From contig CAIIXF020000012.1 of NCBI GenBank assembly GCA_903813345.2, positions 12,630,932 to 12,694,931 of the forward strand: 64,000 nt of DNA, read 5' to 3'. The notes under the pieces were generated by a model. The model saw only the letters and a program-made list of their open reading frames with translations. It was not told where the DNA came from and did not search any database. This document shows, one piece after another, positions 1 through 12,455 of the stretch. Numbering within the stretch: position 1 is the first letter of the stretch; the number at the start of each line of letters is the position of its first letter. The stretch is from Owenia fusiformis. Lineage: Eukaryota; Annelida; Polychaeta; Sabellida; Oweniidae. A program made the position numbers and the translations under genes.

Positions 1-792
1 TAAGAATGGTAATAGAAACATAATACATTATTGTAAAAATCTTGAGTTTTCCTGAAATAAAGTGTGTACTTTTGTAATCATTAGAAAATAGACATGACAA
101 GGAATGACACAAGCCAGAAATATTCTAAAATTGAAACAATTTTTTGTTTGACTGCTCACTATATCTGATTCTGTCTTTAAGCATTACAATGAGCTAATAT
201 AAGATAACATTTACACATTGTATTTTTCAATAGTTCAATATTTTAGTGAATAATTAATGAGTAAAATCTTTTATTTTTTATTATTATTTAATTATACAAT
301 TATGTTCAATCGATTTATATAATGTTATTTATGGATGGTCAGTGTAATGATTTCTAATCAAAACGAACAAACGTAACAGTAAGTACAGTATTATATAGCA
401 TTATTATGTATGCACTGTTTACATGATGAATTATGACACTATCTGACACTTAACAATTTGCTGATCTCGAAAAAGTTAGATCCTATTGTTTTTAAGATAA
501 CTCAGGTACTGGGGCTCAATAAGGGCCATACCTGACACGTAACTATAGTCTTGATTGTATCGCATAATGATAAAAAGATGAATACATATTTAGAAACAAA
601 TATAATTTCTTATTTATTTATTTTAGAGCGCGTTTTCCTTTTAAAATGTTTTCAAGTTTTTTATGAATTTTAAAATGTTTTGAATCGAAGTAGAGAAATT
701 ACGCATCCCTGATCCCACCCCCTTCAAGGGCACCTCTAGGGCTGATAAACGAACACGCATTTCCGTTTTAATTGCATCACTGTAAACTGAAG
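1..792. other. AT-rich stretch upstream of the first gene
   Basis: I see no exon, repeat family or convincing promoter here. The sequence is strongly AT-rich and no frame is open for a meaningful length. The 5' untranslated region and promoter of the gene starting at 793 must lie in its right part, but no clear TATA box is visible. Confidence 0.5.
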
Positions 793-3700
793 ATGTCCAA
801 CAATTGTGCGTTCCTGATTCTCGTTGCAGTTACAGGTATGTGTAAACTATAAGTCATTATTGTCACGCATTTCAGAATTTTTCTCATTTGACTTAAGGAA
901 TAAAAACCGAGATTTTATGCTTTATGGCGTAATATATGACCGAAAATTTTATTCTGTTCATTGTTAAAAGACCGAAATCGCGTAGCAATTGAGGTCTTTG
1001 GCAATGGCCATAATAAGATTTGAGGTCATATATTTGACATAAATCATGAAATCGAGGTCTTTGTTACGATATTTTAGTGGTCATACATACTCCAATATAG
1101 ACCAATAAATCAATTGTTCTAGCCAGTGTGGCGTCACGTATCATATTAGAATCGGTATTATGCCATATTTTCAAAGTATGAAAAAAGACGGAGTGAAAAA
1201 TAGCTTCAAATTAATGGAACTTCATCTGTTGCTTTGAAAATCTCATGTTGCACGTGTGACTTTTAAACTTTAGGATGGAAGATGGTAATATCTTGCATTG
1301 GGTATAGATGACTATCTTTGTCAGTCATATGAGAAACAGAATATCACGTTTTGAATGTTGGGTGTCGTGCATACGACACAAATATCAAAATATTCTTGCG
1401 CGTAACACACTCAATGACACCACATTTTTGATGATGTACAAGCATAAGATCTTTTATAAAGCAGTATTACTAGCCGATGACATCTTATCTCCCATGATTG
1501 ATAGCACTCATTTCTAAATAACACGAATTAGGTGTCCATCTGGTGTATGGGCAATGTGACTGTGCCAACCGGCCAGATGGCTACGTCTGCTCTGTCGGCT
1601 GTAAGGAACTACGAAGATGCTTCAACCGTGAACAAGTGGTATTGATCTGTGGTGAATATGAAGTTATTGACTTTGAAAGTGCAAGATGTGTGCCGTGAGT
1701 AAAATCCCTTATTTGATTAATTTATTTATCACCAACATCAGCGCCACTGTGAACCGAATACTAGATTAATAGCAGACACAAACTTTTCCCCCAAACTTCC
1801 TATTACATCACTTAATTAAAACACATGTCGATCTGGGGCAAGGGCCTCGCTAGGATTTGCCAAGAAAAGAATTTGGCCCAAAAACGTTTAGGGACCTCTT
1901 ATAAGTGGGTATTAGTGGGCCTTATTTGTAATATTATGCCACATTATCAAGAAAATGGTTTTTGAATTTCAACATCTGAACCTAATTTTTGGTATTCGGG
2001 GCCCAATGATTTTTCCAGACTTGAAATGTGCCACTAAGCCTCTATCTAGTTATTCTTAACCACATAACTTGTTTAAAGGCAAGAAGATGCTTCCCCGCCA
2101 TGTGGAACTGGGTCAGACAAGAATTGTACAGGGAGAGCAGATGGTCCCTACCCCGATATAGAGACAGGGTGTATGACATACTACACGTGCTCTAGTGGCC
2201 AGTTTGCACACAGACAATTCTGCCCTGATGGTAGGTAATTCAAATTCACAGGGAATGATGTACATACAGTCAGTGGAAATGACACATACAGCATGACACC
2301 TTAAAAGGACTTTTTGCATTGTCTAACAATTTTCGGCCAAAATTTCCATTGGAATTGCCATTTCAATTGCATGTTTTTATTTATATATTGAAAGACAATC
2401 TCTTGAACACTTAGATATTTTTAATGATTATTAAGAATTGTAATGTCATTGCGTTAGAATCAGAACAAAATCAGTGTTTTTCTATGGTCACTTTCCTGTT
2501 ACACATGTTCCATCGTGCCGTATTTGTAGCTCGTTTTTTGTGTGAAGAGTGTCTCGTGTAACGTTTTAAAGGTCTTGTGTTCAATATCATCAACGAAGTG
2601 TGTGACTGGCCATATAATGTCTGCCCTCCATGTGGTACAGGGGAAAATGTAGTTATTTGCCCAACGGACCCCGACCCCTGTAACTGTACAAACACAACAC
2701 CTGGAACTGTGTGTTACTCAGATTGTCAGGTACTTAGGCTAAAATGTAACACTCATATTTACAGACACTCAGCGAAATAAGAGATTCATTATATGAAAAA
2801 TTCGACATTTTAATTTTTTCTCTGTTTTTCCTTTTTGATATTTTTTCCTGGTAAGTGAATGCAATGACCATATATCTTTAACCATTTAGGTGTTAAGCGT
2901 CTGTGACGAGAATGGAGAAAGTAATACGTTGGTGTGTGAACCTGGCACAGTGGTGGATTTAACAACCAGAACATGCAGGCCGTGAGTTCATTTATACAAG
3001 TCGGTATGCAGTTATGCAGCAATCTAGGGGGTCGGGGGGCATGGCCCAAATTAAATTATAAATTTACAATATGTGAATATATTAAAAATTGTCCGAAGCA
3101 GTCTACTGCGCTAATAATATTTTTATGAAAAATATAGAAATATGCCTAAAACCCAAATTAAAATATGGATATTCAAAGGAGGACATTTAAATCTACAATA
3201 TTCAAAATTGTCCAAAGCAGGTGTAACGTAAGAAAGAAGTATTCTGGATTTTGAAGCCTTGTGATCGGAGGATGCGTGCAGTAGACTGATGAACTTCGTT
3301 CTCCAAACCGAGACTAGTCTTTTCTATGCCTTAATCATACCGTATGCATGTTACACAAACATTTCATTAGTCCCAACGTTTTTTTTTTATTTTTGGCCCT
3401 ACCTGCAAAACTGAATAGACTGATTGAGGAGGAAGGGCTCTGCACATTTTCAACCTGATTATTATTCATTGGGAAAATAAGTCGCAATACAACTTGAAAT
3501 ACTGAAAAATAACCCGCCTGCTTTTGTAGGAGAGCTGAGGTACTTCCTCCATGTGGAACTGCCGGTCTTTCAACAGCGATGCCTGCCACTACTGCGCTAC
3601 CTTCATTGTGCGATGACTGTCCCAATGCACCAAGTGGAACTAAATGTTTAATAAATTGTAATGAGTATCATGAATGTTTGGAAGGCGTACCTGTCAGAGT

Positions 3701-4864
3701 GACATGCGACGCCGATTTGGTAGTAGATCCAGTCCTGCTGGAATGTGCAATGTGAGTATTCTTAAAAAATAATATAAACAAGTAAACCAGAGTGTTTGGA
3801 GTCGTAGAAATGTATTGCATCATAAAAATATACCATTACATTATAAACATTACACATTACATTACATCACCCATTTAAATGAATCCTAACGTGTTGTGCA
3901 ATGTAGTGTAGTGCAACATTTGCTCACAACTAATTCAAAACATTGATCGAGATAGATAGAACTAGATATAAAACCTGTTAAACAGGAAAGATTCAGAAGC
4001 TAAAGCTACGTTCATACCAACGGCGCTTCGATGGCGCTTTAAAGCGGCTTGTAAAGCGGCACACACAGCTTGATTAAAGCGTCGGGGTCGTAATAGGTCG
4101 TAGAAAAGCTCAGAGTGAAAGCGGGATATTCGGCAAGAGTGCCAAAAAATTTTAAACTGTTCGGCGATCTCGACATTTTCCAATGCGCGACAGAGCGTAA
4201 CAATGCACAACAGAGCTTGGCTATCGTATCAGAGCCTGATTTAAAGCTTCATAATCGCACCAAAGCGTAATAATGCTTATCAAAGCGTGATTTAAAGCGT
4301 AACAAAGCCTGGTCGAAGCGGGATCAAAGCGTGAGGAACCGTAACAAGTCGGGAAATCAGAGCGTATCAGAGCTTATCAGAGCGTAACATTACTTAGGAG
4401 ATCGTGATATTTTTGGAAAAGTAAACAAAAATGACGGCGCTTTGCTCGCCGATTTAAAGCGTGCCGTTGGTGTGAACATAGCTTTAGGTACACTGAAACT
4501 GAGCTTTTGGTAATTTGTAGCCAACGTTGTAAAACGTTAAAGGCCCTGTGTAATATATAGCGAATTCTCGAAATTTCAGAATCAGATCTCACTGAAGTAT
4601 AGCTTTATTATATTCAAACGAAAAAGGAATTTAGAGGATATTGCAAAAATGTATCGTTTTACTGATTCTGAAAAATCAAAAATATTCGAAACCATCGAAT
4701 ATCACTTCAAACCATAGAATACCACTTATCAGAGAATACAATGGGCCTCTTCATATGCATTGGGTTTTTACTGTTGTAGGATATCAGATGTCTGTCCACC
4801 ATGTGGTACGAAAGAAGACTGTGCAACACAAAACCAAGCAGATGGCGAACTCGTCTTGGGATAA
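793..4864 (+). CDS. Secreted cysteine-rich protein with a chitin-binding (CBM14/peritrophin-A) domain
   Basis: Seven exons: 793-835, 1532-1694, 2079-2230, 2572-2729, 2890-2981, 3530-3751, 4780-4864. All borders are GT/AG, phases agree at every junction and the total is 304 codons plus TAA. Exon 1 and the start of exon 2 give a signal peptide (hydrophobic FLILVAVTG, likely cleaved before QCDC). Exons 3-4 encode a good peritrophin-A domain (ADGPYPDIETGCMTYYTC, then CPDGLVFN and VCDWPYNV). Around it are three copies of a roughly 46-residue six-cysteine module, starting CDCANRP, CNCTNTT and CDDCPNA. Short PPCGT-type linkers occur four times, the last in the terminal exon. CBM14 domains bind chitin outside the cell; this protein may bind chitin or a related glycan. 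The six-cysteine modules look like divergent CBM14 repeats, but that is inference. A mobile repeat lies in intron 1 and a foldback element in intron 6. Confidence 0.8.
897..1135 (-). repeat. Dispersed repeat, copy 1 (intron of chitin-binding gene)
   Basis: About 240 bp shared, in opposite orientation, with 36255-36508. Both contain the ACCGAAATCGCG / GAGGTCTTTGGCAATGGCC type core and the ends AAAACCGAGATTTTATG. Probably a non-autonomous element; its superfamily is unknown. Confidence 0.6.
3289..3330 (+). repeat. Fragment of the MITE family seen at 18336-18725
   Basis: GATGAACTTCGTTCTCCAAA followed by CCGAGACTAGTC repeats the terminal region of the MITE in the lectin gene. The left side (3040-3250) carries the matching GTCCGAAGCAG internal segment, so a degraded copy lies in intron 5 of the chitin-binding gene. 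Confidence 0.5.
4003..4484. mobile_element. Foldback element, AAAGCG-repeat type, TA target site
   Basis: The ends are inverted repeats: AAGCTACGTTCATACCAACG at the left against CGTTGGTGTGAACATAGCTT at the right, with TA on both flanks. The interior is an irregular array of AAAGCGTN and AACAAAGC words. No coding capacity. It sits in intron 6 of the chitin-binding gene. Its build resembles the larger element at 50331-51829. Confidence 0.75.
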
Positions 4865-6274
4865 TGGCAAAGGCGTCGGGCAAACCTTCCATTTGATTGG
4901 ACTCATGGTGTTTTGATGGAGAAAATGAAGGATCTTAGAGAATGGATTTTAAACACTTGTGATTTTTTATAATCTGTTTTATTTCCTTATATCATAGTTT
5001 ACAATGTGATCAATCGCTAAGAGGGTAGCATTTTAGGTTCACTCTTTTAAAAAGATCATAGAATATGTGAAAACATGTATTTTTCTGACAAAATGGGTTT
5101 GCTGGAAAATGGGCAATGCAGCTCTGTTAACCAACAAGATGGCTGTTCTGTTGTCTATGGAGATCAAAATATGTTTGAACCGGCAGCCCGGGTCAATATT
5201 CGGAAGCGATCACCATATCAATTTTGAGAATAGAATGCAAAATGTCCAGTAACAAAAGTTTTATGATCAGAATGGTGGTTACAAATTTATTCCATTAATA
5301 GCAGCTTCTCCATTTTTGACTCCATTTTCAATTTGTTATTTTCCCCTTTACTTCTTTAAAATGGAAATCAACTCACTTTCAAGTTCGTAACTCAGTACAA
5401 CTCAAAGCAACTGATATGGTTTTATAGTTTAACATGAACAGTATTAGTGCACAATTCAATGTACTGAAATATCTAAATGCATTTTTACTAAGTCTGAACG
5501 ATCTAACCAAGTTAAGGAAGGATTTAATAAACATGCTAGTGTACATATATTTGTAGACATTAAAGAACGGAATTAATTAAAAAAACGTTTTTGATATATG
5601 TTCATCTTTGTTATTTATTATGTCTTCACACACAGATGCAAGACATTTAAAACATGACAAAATGCTACCACCTTGGAAAGTTTCTGACACAATCAGTCAC
5701 AAAAATGATGTATATAACTATGTCAATATTTTTGGTTTGTGACATAAAACTCAAACAAGGCATAAACATTCAAAATTTCACTACCTGCCATTTGTTACAG
5801 ACGCTGAACGTGGAACACATTCAACAAAAAACAACATGTCAATATAATAACAATATGTGATCACTTTCTGGTGGTGACGTAATAAAAAAAACTGTCTGCA
5901 GATAATGTTCATATTCAGTAAATCCAAAGATTCAATCGATTGTAGAAAATATATGTGCACCTCATGGTCTGTCTATTCCTTTAATGTCCTCAAATTGCAC
6001 CATATTTCAATACTTAGCATGATAGGTACAATATCTGAATATTGGATAAAGTTTTCACTAAAAATCTTGTTTGCTTCCTCTCACAGTTGATTATCCTCCT
6101 TCTCTCAAGTTGAAATACATGATTAGAAATGGCACCAGCCAAAATCACCAGCTGAAGTTTTTAATAACTCTCAGCACCATCTTTAGGTTCAATGTTGCAA
6201 TGTTCAAACAATCATTCATAACTGACCTAAGCATTTGAAAAATAAATATTATTTGACTATTTGTCTCTTAGTTG
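4865..6274. other. Spacer between convergent genes
   Basis: Downstream of the chitin-binding gene and downstream of the UPF0390 gene on the other strand. It should hold both 3' untranslated regions. Short open frames exist but show no family pattern, and I see no repeat. Confidence 0.5.
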
Positions 6275-7792
6275 CTATTTACTGGTGGTTTTTGATTGTC
6301 CAGGGGTAGAATTGTTTACTATAGAGAATGACTTGGCTTCAGTCCCGGCAGCAGCTCCAACGATCTCCTTATGTACCTTCGCATTGATCAGCTTTGACAC
6401 CTCCTGTAACATACAATACAAATAAAGTACATTGTAAAATTGTTTTTTTCCCAAATTTTTTTTAAATTAAAAAAAGATTTTTTGAAATCTTTTCACATTT
6501 TTTCAATTTTAAGATATTTTTCAAAGTTTAAATTTTTTTTCAAAAGTAGTGGTCAACAGTACCTAGTAGCTAATCAACCAATCAAATTTAAGTATTTCAA
6601 TTGAGGAACTAACAATACAGATTGTAGCACTGCCACAATCACATGCAATTGCAGAATGTCACAAATCAATACAGCATTTTAAAATACACAGCGTGTAACA
6701 CTATCACAGAGTATATGACATACAATTAGAGTGTAACACATAATCATGGAGTGTAACACACAATTTCAGAGTGTAACATACAATCTCAAAGTGTAACGCA
6801 CAATCACAGAATTTTACGGAAGATTACAATAAATATCATACAATTAAATAAAATGTCGGATTAGTCATAATTATAGAATGCTTTTTTTATTTATCTTTTA
6901 TTCATCAAGTGACCTTTATGTGCCTCATCTTATCGCCATAAGACGGCTTGCTTACCTTGCAAGATCTGAGTGTTTCAATGTGACGTGCCTTCTTGGGTTT
7001 AATGATTTTTCCTGGAAATAAACATACAAGATTACCTTAAAAAATAATTCACAATCAATAGACTCAGTGATCTCCACAGGATTTTTTCTCAAGCGGGTGC
7101 AAAATTCTCATTTTCACAATTCAGACCAAAATATTTTCATAATTGCAAGCCTATTTTCAAAATCTCAGGTGGGTGCTGCGCCCACTTGCTTTAATGCTGG
7201 GGAGATCACTGAGACTCAACGCCACCTTCTTTTCCTGAAAATATCATGTAAGAAACACCAGTCTTCAAGTAACAATTCTAACCTCTACAAAGAGCAAATC
7301 CTTGTCCAAAGATTGTACTGCACATGAATTTAGAAGATGCTCAAACAACTTTAACTACAGTACTGGAATTTTAGAATCTATCTTTGATTCTCCAAAATGC
7401 AGAGATCCAAACACGGAAACTTGTTGATGAGTCCTGTAAGCTATGGCCCTAAGTTCAGAAAATGGTCTGTTTTAAAACTAATATCTCTTCAATTGCCGCT
7501 AATGTTATTAATTAATTTATGGATTTATGGCAATTTTATGTGATGTTATTATTATCATTATTTATTTCATTGATAAAGTTTAAAATACAATTACAATAGC
7601 ATCCCTAAATCGCCAGAGGTGTGATGTGATGTGCGTATGTGATGTATTTACCTAATGATTGTTTGAAGAAACTCGAGCATGTGAAACAAACTAACCTCCT
7701 TTCCTTGGTCCAAGCTTTTTCTTGTCGTGGCTTCCTCTTTGTTTTGCTCCCTGTGGGAGTTTAACTTTCTGTTTCATTTTACCCTGAGCCAT
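6275..7792 (-). CDS. UPF0390 family small basic protein (C19orf53 homologue)
   Basis: Three exons on the minus strand: 7792-7696, 7011-6956, 6403-6275. Borders are GT/AG, phases agree and the product is 93 residues ending in TAG. It begins MAQGKMKQKVKLP. Across the first junction it reads LGPRKGGKIIKPKKAR, matching the GPRKGGRVIAPKKAR signature of human C19orf53 as I recall it. The C-terminal exon (EVSKLINAKVHKEI...) fits the helical tail of the family. Human C19orf53 is about 99 residues, so length agrees. The family is lysine-rich, conserved in animals, and its biochemical role is not settled. TTCCAG just upstream of the ATG could be the acceptor of a 5' untranslated intron. The start is fixed by the conserved MAQG. 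Confidence 0.88.
6690..6815. repeat. Short tandem repeat, unit about 24 bp
   Basis: About five units of the form AGTGTAACACACAATCACAG, each slightly different, in intron 2 of the UPF0390 gene. Confidence 0.7.
7065..7211. mobile_element. Small TIR element with CAGTGATCTCC ends
   Basis: 147 bp with ends CAGTGATCTCCACAG and CTGGGGAGATCACTG, flanked by AGACT on both sides (7060-7064 and 7212-7216). A relative lies in a C1QBP intron at about 63040-63200. Superfamily uncertain. Confidence 0.65.
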
Positions 7793-8351
7793 TTTAGAGT
7801 AACCTGGAACATAATTGAATACAGTTTTTATATGTTCTGGCCTCCTATCAGGACTTGTCTTTTTTTCTGAGTAGACATTTTCTAGCGAGAAATCAACATG
7901 GCCTTTGTGCCGTAAATTTAAGAAGTAGCATTCAGAGATTTCCGAATGAACTTTACTATAGTAGATCTACATTTTGTGGATTTGAGTTATGGCCTATTAA
8001 GGAAGTGACAAAACATGCTGCATTTTAGACATTTTTTGAACAAAGATAACAGAGGTCTGTTTTGACCCCATTTTCTGAAAAATTTCCCTTGCTGATGCTA
8101 GAGTAAAGTGGGGGACAAAAATAAAACTCAAAGTTCACAAGTTGTCACAATGAGCTTATTTCCAAGTTTCATGTCTCAAACTCTCCCAAGCGGTAGAAAA
8201 ATAATTCCCGTTCACTAAAGTAGCACAATAAATGAATCCAAAGCTTCATACCTGCAAATAATGGATAAATCCCTACCAAATCGAATGAATGTTTTCATGA
8301 ATCGCCATGTTTGTTATCCAAGGATGGTTGACTCCCAGAATGCAACATCAG
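7793..8351. other. Region upstream of the UPF0390 gene
   Basis: Probably holds promoter and possibly a 5' untranslated exon of the minus-strand gene. On that strand, ATTTGCAG followed by GTATGAAG near 8251 would serve as a donor. Nothing else recognised. Confidence 0.3.
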
Positions 8352-8355
8352 TTAA

Positions 8356-8759
8356 GGTACAGCTGGAAAGTAACATTTTGGTAAAAAATTGCTATACCAG
8401 CACATGTTATTTTCTGGTACAAAATAAAGTATGAAGACATGTGTCAATTGCCTTGCTTTTTTCAGGAAAGTATCATTACATTGTCTTCTTTAAGAATATC
8501 TAGTAGGAGTTCAATGGGAACTACAGGAAATTCTGATATTTCACACTTTCTATTTTTCCAAATTTTCTTTCAAAGTTTCCAGACAACACAAGAGCTACCA
8601 TTGACCTGTTTCCAGGTTTACTTAAAGAAGACAGTGTAATGATACTTTCCTGAAAAAAGCAAGGAAATACACACATGCCTTCATACAAAATTTTGTACCA
8701 GAAAATAACATGTGCAGGTATAGCAATTTTTTACCAAAATGTTACTTTCCAGCTGAACC
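8356..8759. mobile_element. Foldback MITE with TTAA target duplication
   Basis: Ends GGTACAGCTGGAAAGTAACA and TGTTACTTTCCAGCTGAACC, with TTAA on each side (8352-8355, 8760-8763). Arms are about 145 bp, so the element folds into a long hairpin. TTAA duplication is typical of piggyBac and Kolobok elements. It has no coding capacity. Confidence 0.75.
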
Positions 8760-9355
8760 TTAACCGTTTTTTACTCATGACAGGTTTCAAAATGGCGGAA
8801 CAGCATTTGAAAGCTGGCACGTGTCATGTTGCATTCTGGGAGCCAATCCTCCGTTCCAGCGCAATCGGGCGACAAAATCACCTCAACATTTGAAGAATAT
8901 CCAATTCAACTTTTGAAGTTCTTATTTGTCATTAGGGACACAAATTCCACTATATTTGGACTTACTAAGACGGAGGAAATAGAGCACTGAATACACTAAG
9001 GTTAGAATTTATTACATGTGCGACAGCATGTAATTTTCATGGAATGTACTAAAAACCCTTCGACCTTTCGACCCTGCGACCTACGACTTACAGCGTGTCA
9101 AGAATTTTTGAAATATATTTTTATAAAAACCCTTCGACCTTCTAGATATTTCTCAGTCCATATGAAGTTGCTGGAAATATTACTTTGTGTATAGAACTTA
9201 AGAATCTGTCCCAAGAGAGTTAAAGATATTTAAAGCTGGACTTCGATCGGAGCCGGCGATATGATTTTGGAGAGGTTTCTAAATGAAGAACGTGACGTCA
9301 CTTCCGAATCGTAGCATTCAAAATAAGTAGCATTAATTACTTTCATCATTTATAA

Positions 9356-9441
9356 AATCACGGTGGTCCAGCGGAAGAATGCTCCCATAGCACGCGGGAG
9401 GCCCGGGTTCGAATCCCAAATTCGCCTTTTTATTTTTTTTA
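9356..9441 (+). repeat. tRNA-like unit (SINE head or tRNA pseudogene)
   Basis: Box A TGGTCCAGCGG is at 9364-9374 and a perfect box B GGTTCGAATCC at 9406-9416, followed by T runs that could end Pol III transcription. The middle resembles glycine tRNA (AAGAAT, CACGCGGGAG). The acceptor stem does not pair and the T stem is broken beyond three pairs. It is therefore not a working tRNA; a tRNA-derived SINE head is the best reading. Confidence 0.65.
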
Positions 9442-9606
9442 ACTAAACGATTGTTCTTTGACATTATGCAGATAATTTTTTTATTTACATAAACTTTATA
9501 ATAGAGCTTGAAAATGTAAAAACAATATATGTCAACATATTGCGTTTTGGAGCGATGTGCAGGTTTAATGTATTCAAGCACATTCGAATGTGAACGTTTC
9601 TTACCT

Positions 9607-9881
9607 CAGGGGCGTAGCCAGTTTTCAGTCAGGGGGGGGGGTGCGATCGCTGAAAAAATTTCAGTTTTCGGTCGGGGGGGGGGGTGCGATTTTGGCATAA
9701 GCAACACAAAAAATTAAGATTTCTTTTGAATTTTACAAAAAACTTCCTTCAAAATTGAGCTAGAAGCTTCAAATAAAAAGCATTTTAAAGCTCTGTTCTT
9801 CCTCTATCCAATGGTCATATTTTCAAAGGTTATGGGGGGGGGTGCGATCGCACCCATCGCACCCCCCCTGGCTACGCCCAT
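9607..9881. mobile_element. Small TIR element with CAGGGGCGTAGCCAG ends
   Basis: Left end CAGGGGCGTAGCCAG, right end CTGGCTACGCCCATG, with long G and C runs inside each end. The flanks share TACCTC. It looks like an hAT-type MITE, but the duplication length is not clear. It sits inside the 9041-10675 element. Confidence 0.6.
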
Positions 9882-10684
9882 GTACCTCCTCAGTAAAAAT
9901 ATTTGTGCTTTTCACTAAATAAGTAGATTCTTTGTTTTGCATCCTACAAAATCCAAAGCATGCAAGGGTACAAGGAAAATAAACACAAACCGTCAAGAAA
10001 AAGCTTGCAAGCTAGGTCATATCAGGTTCATATAACCAGCTTTTGCCAATTTAAGTTTTTCAAAAGGATCAAGGGGTGAACATTTGACAATTTTCAAGTG
10101 GCCCAGAAATCTTGAAAATGCTCAAAATCGTGAAACATTGTACTGATTTTGAGAGAATATTTGGCCAATGGAGTGGTCCACTTGAACCCACGAATGTCCC
10201 CCCCCCCCTGAATATATACATTTTAAGGGCATAAAGGTTATTACAAACACATCTATACAACTATATTTATTAGACATAAATATGAAACATTTCAGAACTA
10301 GATAACAGCAACGCGAGGTGGAGCAAATCCCATCGAACTTTTGATCTCAAAATCGTTCAACTACTTTTCAAGTTTTAGTAAAAAAGTAAAATAAGACGAA
10401 AAATTTCGAACGCAATGCGTGACATATACGTAATTCGCGTGAAAAGTCCGAACGAAATGCGTACGTTTTTTTTCGGCGTTCGTATTTTTGCTGTGTAGAC
10501 GAACTTTTTTAGAAATTTTTCTACTGAAACATTTTTGCTTGACAATTACCAGGTAAAATGCGTATTTGCGTGCACAGGGAGCTCAAGTTGGAATAAAATA
10601 TATTCCAAAAATTCTTGACACCTAGTAAGTCGTAGGGTCGAAGGGTCGTAGGTCGAAGGGTTTTTAGTACATTCCAATTTTCAT

Positions 10685-12090
10685 AGCTTTTGCAATTCTT
10701 TATGATCCCCACTGTATTTTTCTGAAAAAACTAAAAAAATCCTATGGCTAATAAAACAAGCTACGATTGTACTTTACCGAACATATTGTCATTATATTCA
10801 AATATACGCAAAGTCTACTCCACTTACCTTGCTAAATCTGCCAAAGTCTGTAAAAAAACCAGAAGAGCATGGAAAATTGAGCAACTTCCGGTTTTGTTCC
10901 CTAAATTTACGAACGACAATAAGTCGCACGTTCGGTATTTATGGACTAGCATACCTTATGGACTAGGTATGCTGAATAGAAATAATTTTTTTAATAAAGA
11001 TGGCATGGTAATTAATCTGTGCTTTATTTACTAATTCTGTCAGGGGATTAGATGGTGCTGCCATCGTTATATCGGCCCAAAACCTATGGTGCTACATTTT
11101 TTCAATCTTATTTTTATTTTCTGAATCTGTTCACATGGCCCCGGGGATCGAAAAAATGATTTTCACTAATTAATCTGAATAGTGTTTTCATAACTTGAGC
11201 CACTTTAATCCGACTGACTCAGTACTTTTTGTTTAACAAAGGAATCTAAAAATAGTGTACAAAACCTGAGTAATCACTTTCCTCACGAACAAGAAAATGA
11301 AATTTTTGCTTTGCTTAGTAGCCTTACGTTAACACATTTTATTCAATATCAAACTGATCGATTGTTAAGTCTTTTGACTAAAAGTCAGGCTAAACTTCAT
11401 CTGAGACTAACATAAAATTTTTATGTTAGTCTCAGACTTCATTGATATAATCATGATAATATTAAAAACTTTAAAATTTGCATTGATTGATTACAATTTA
11501 AACTTAATATTGCGATCCACACGTAACCAAATCATCTGGTTGTATGATCATGGAGTTTTACATTAATTAATTTAAAAAAAATCAATTATACAAATATTTC
11601 AGATTTTCTAATGTTGTAAATGTTATATCTCACTGTATCTAGCCTTTCAAATCGCGTGCTGCCATCTATTTGTAGGCGAGGTAAACCCTTAAAACCGTCA
11701 GAATAAATGTACGTATAATTTGGTGTGGCAATTTTTGCTTCATCTGATCTCATACGGCGTATCTAGACCTCGTATCTACGCCAATGAAATGATAAAAACT
11801 TGTTTGTAAAAATCGCTCGATTAAAGTTGAGCCTTTTTAAATTTCTTCATTGCCTAGAACAAATGGTAGTTCATCTCGGCAAAATGAGGATAATTACAAT
11901 GCTTACGCGAAAAAATAAGAACATACCATTACTAATTGGTATGATCATATTTTTTTTATATATCTTGTCACGGAAATAAACAAATAATAGTATCGTTACA
12001 GGAACGGGTCTGGCATCACTGAGTAAAAAGACACAAAATGCTAATTATAAATCGAAATGCGAAAATGTTTTGAATATATTTTCAATAAAC
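10685..12090. other. Non-coding AT-rich stretch with one perfect hairpin
   Basis: No gene recognised. At 11401-11435 there is a perfect palindrome with 17-bp arms (CTGAGACTAACATAAAA) and a one-base centre. A 96-codon open frame near 10744 shows no family pattern. Confidence 0.45.
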
Positions 12091-12451
12091 ACTGTTCCAT
12101 TACTTGTCAATGTAACAAAATGGATGAACTCCCTGGTTTCGAGTATTTTTGTTTTCTCGATTTAAACCTACTACATGTACCTTATAAGTCAAGTTGCACA
12201 AAGATAGAAAATATAGTCTGGTTTAAATAACTTTCTTCGATTTGGAATTTGTTTTGTAAATGAACTTGCAATTCATATAAAAATCGAATTTCATTCCGAG
12301 AGTATTTCTAAAAGCAAGACTATATTGTTTAACTTTGTGCCAAATGATAACATGACGTACACGTACGTTTAATCGAGAAAAAATTCGCATCCAGGAAGTT
12401 TCATCCATTTTGTTACATTGACGTTCCGTCGAAGTAACTAGTTGTGGAACA
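12091..12451. mobile_element. TIR element with CACTGTTCC ends
   Basis: Ends CACTGTTCCATTACTTG and GTTGTGGAACAGTG, with a second inverted block (TGTAACAAAATGGATGAAC against its complement). ATAAA flanks both sides, suggesting a 5-bp duplication. A left-end relative lies at 55548-55640. No coding sequence. Confidence 0.65.
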
Positions 12452-12455
12452 GTGA

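Larger units (their letters stand above)
9041..10675. mobile_element. 1.6 kb TIR element with perfect 9-bp target duplication
   Basis: The terminal repeats start GGAATGTACTAAAAACCCTT and extend about 85 bp, including CGACCT/CGACCC words. The flanks are AATTTTCAT at 9032-9040 and again at 10676-10684. A 9-bp duplication is the usual mark of Mutator-like elements, but no transposase is visible, so the family is inferred. It contains a tRNA-like unit (9356-9441) and a second small TIR element (9607-9881). Confidence 0.75.

Noticed and set aside
9356-9441. Functional tRNA gene
   Set aside because: Pol III boxes are good, but the acceptor stem and part of the T stem do not pair.
9333-9581. 82-codon minus frame with GFEPGPPACYGSI
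   Set aside because: This is the reverse reading of the tRNA-like unit, a frequent false protein.
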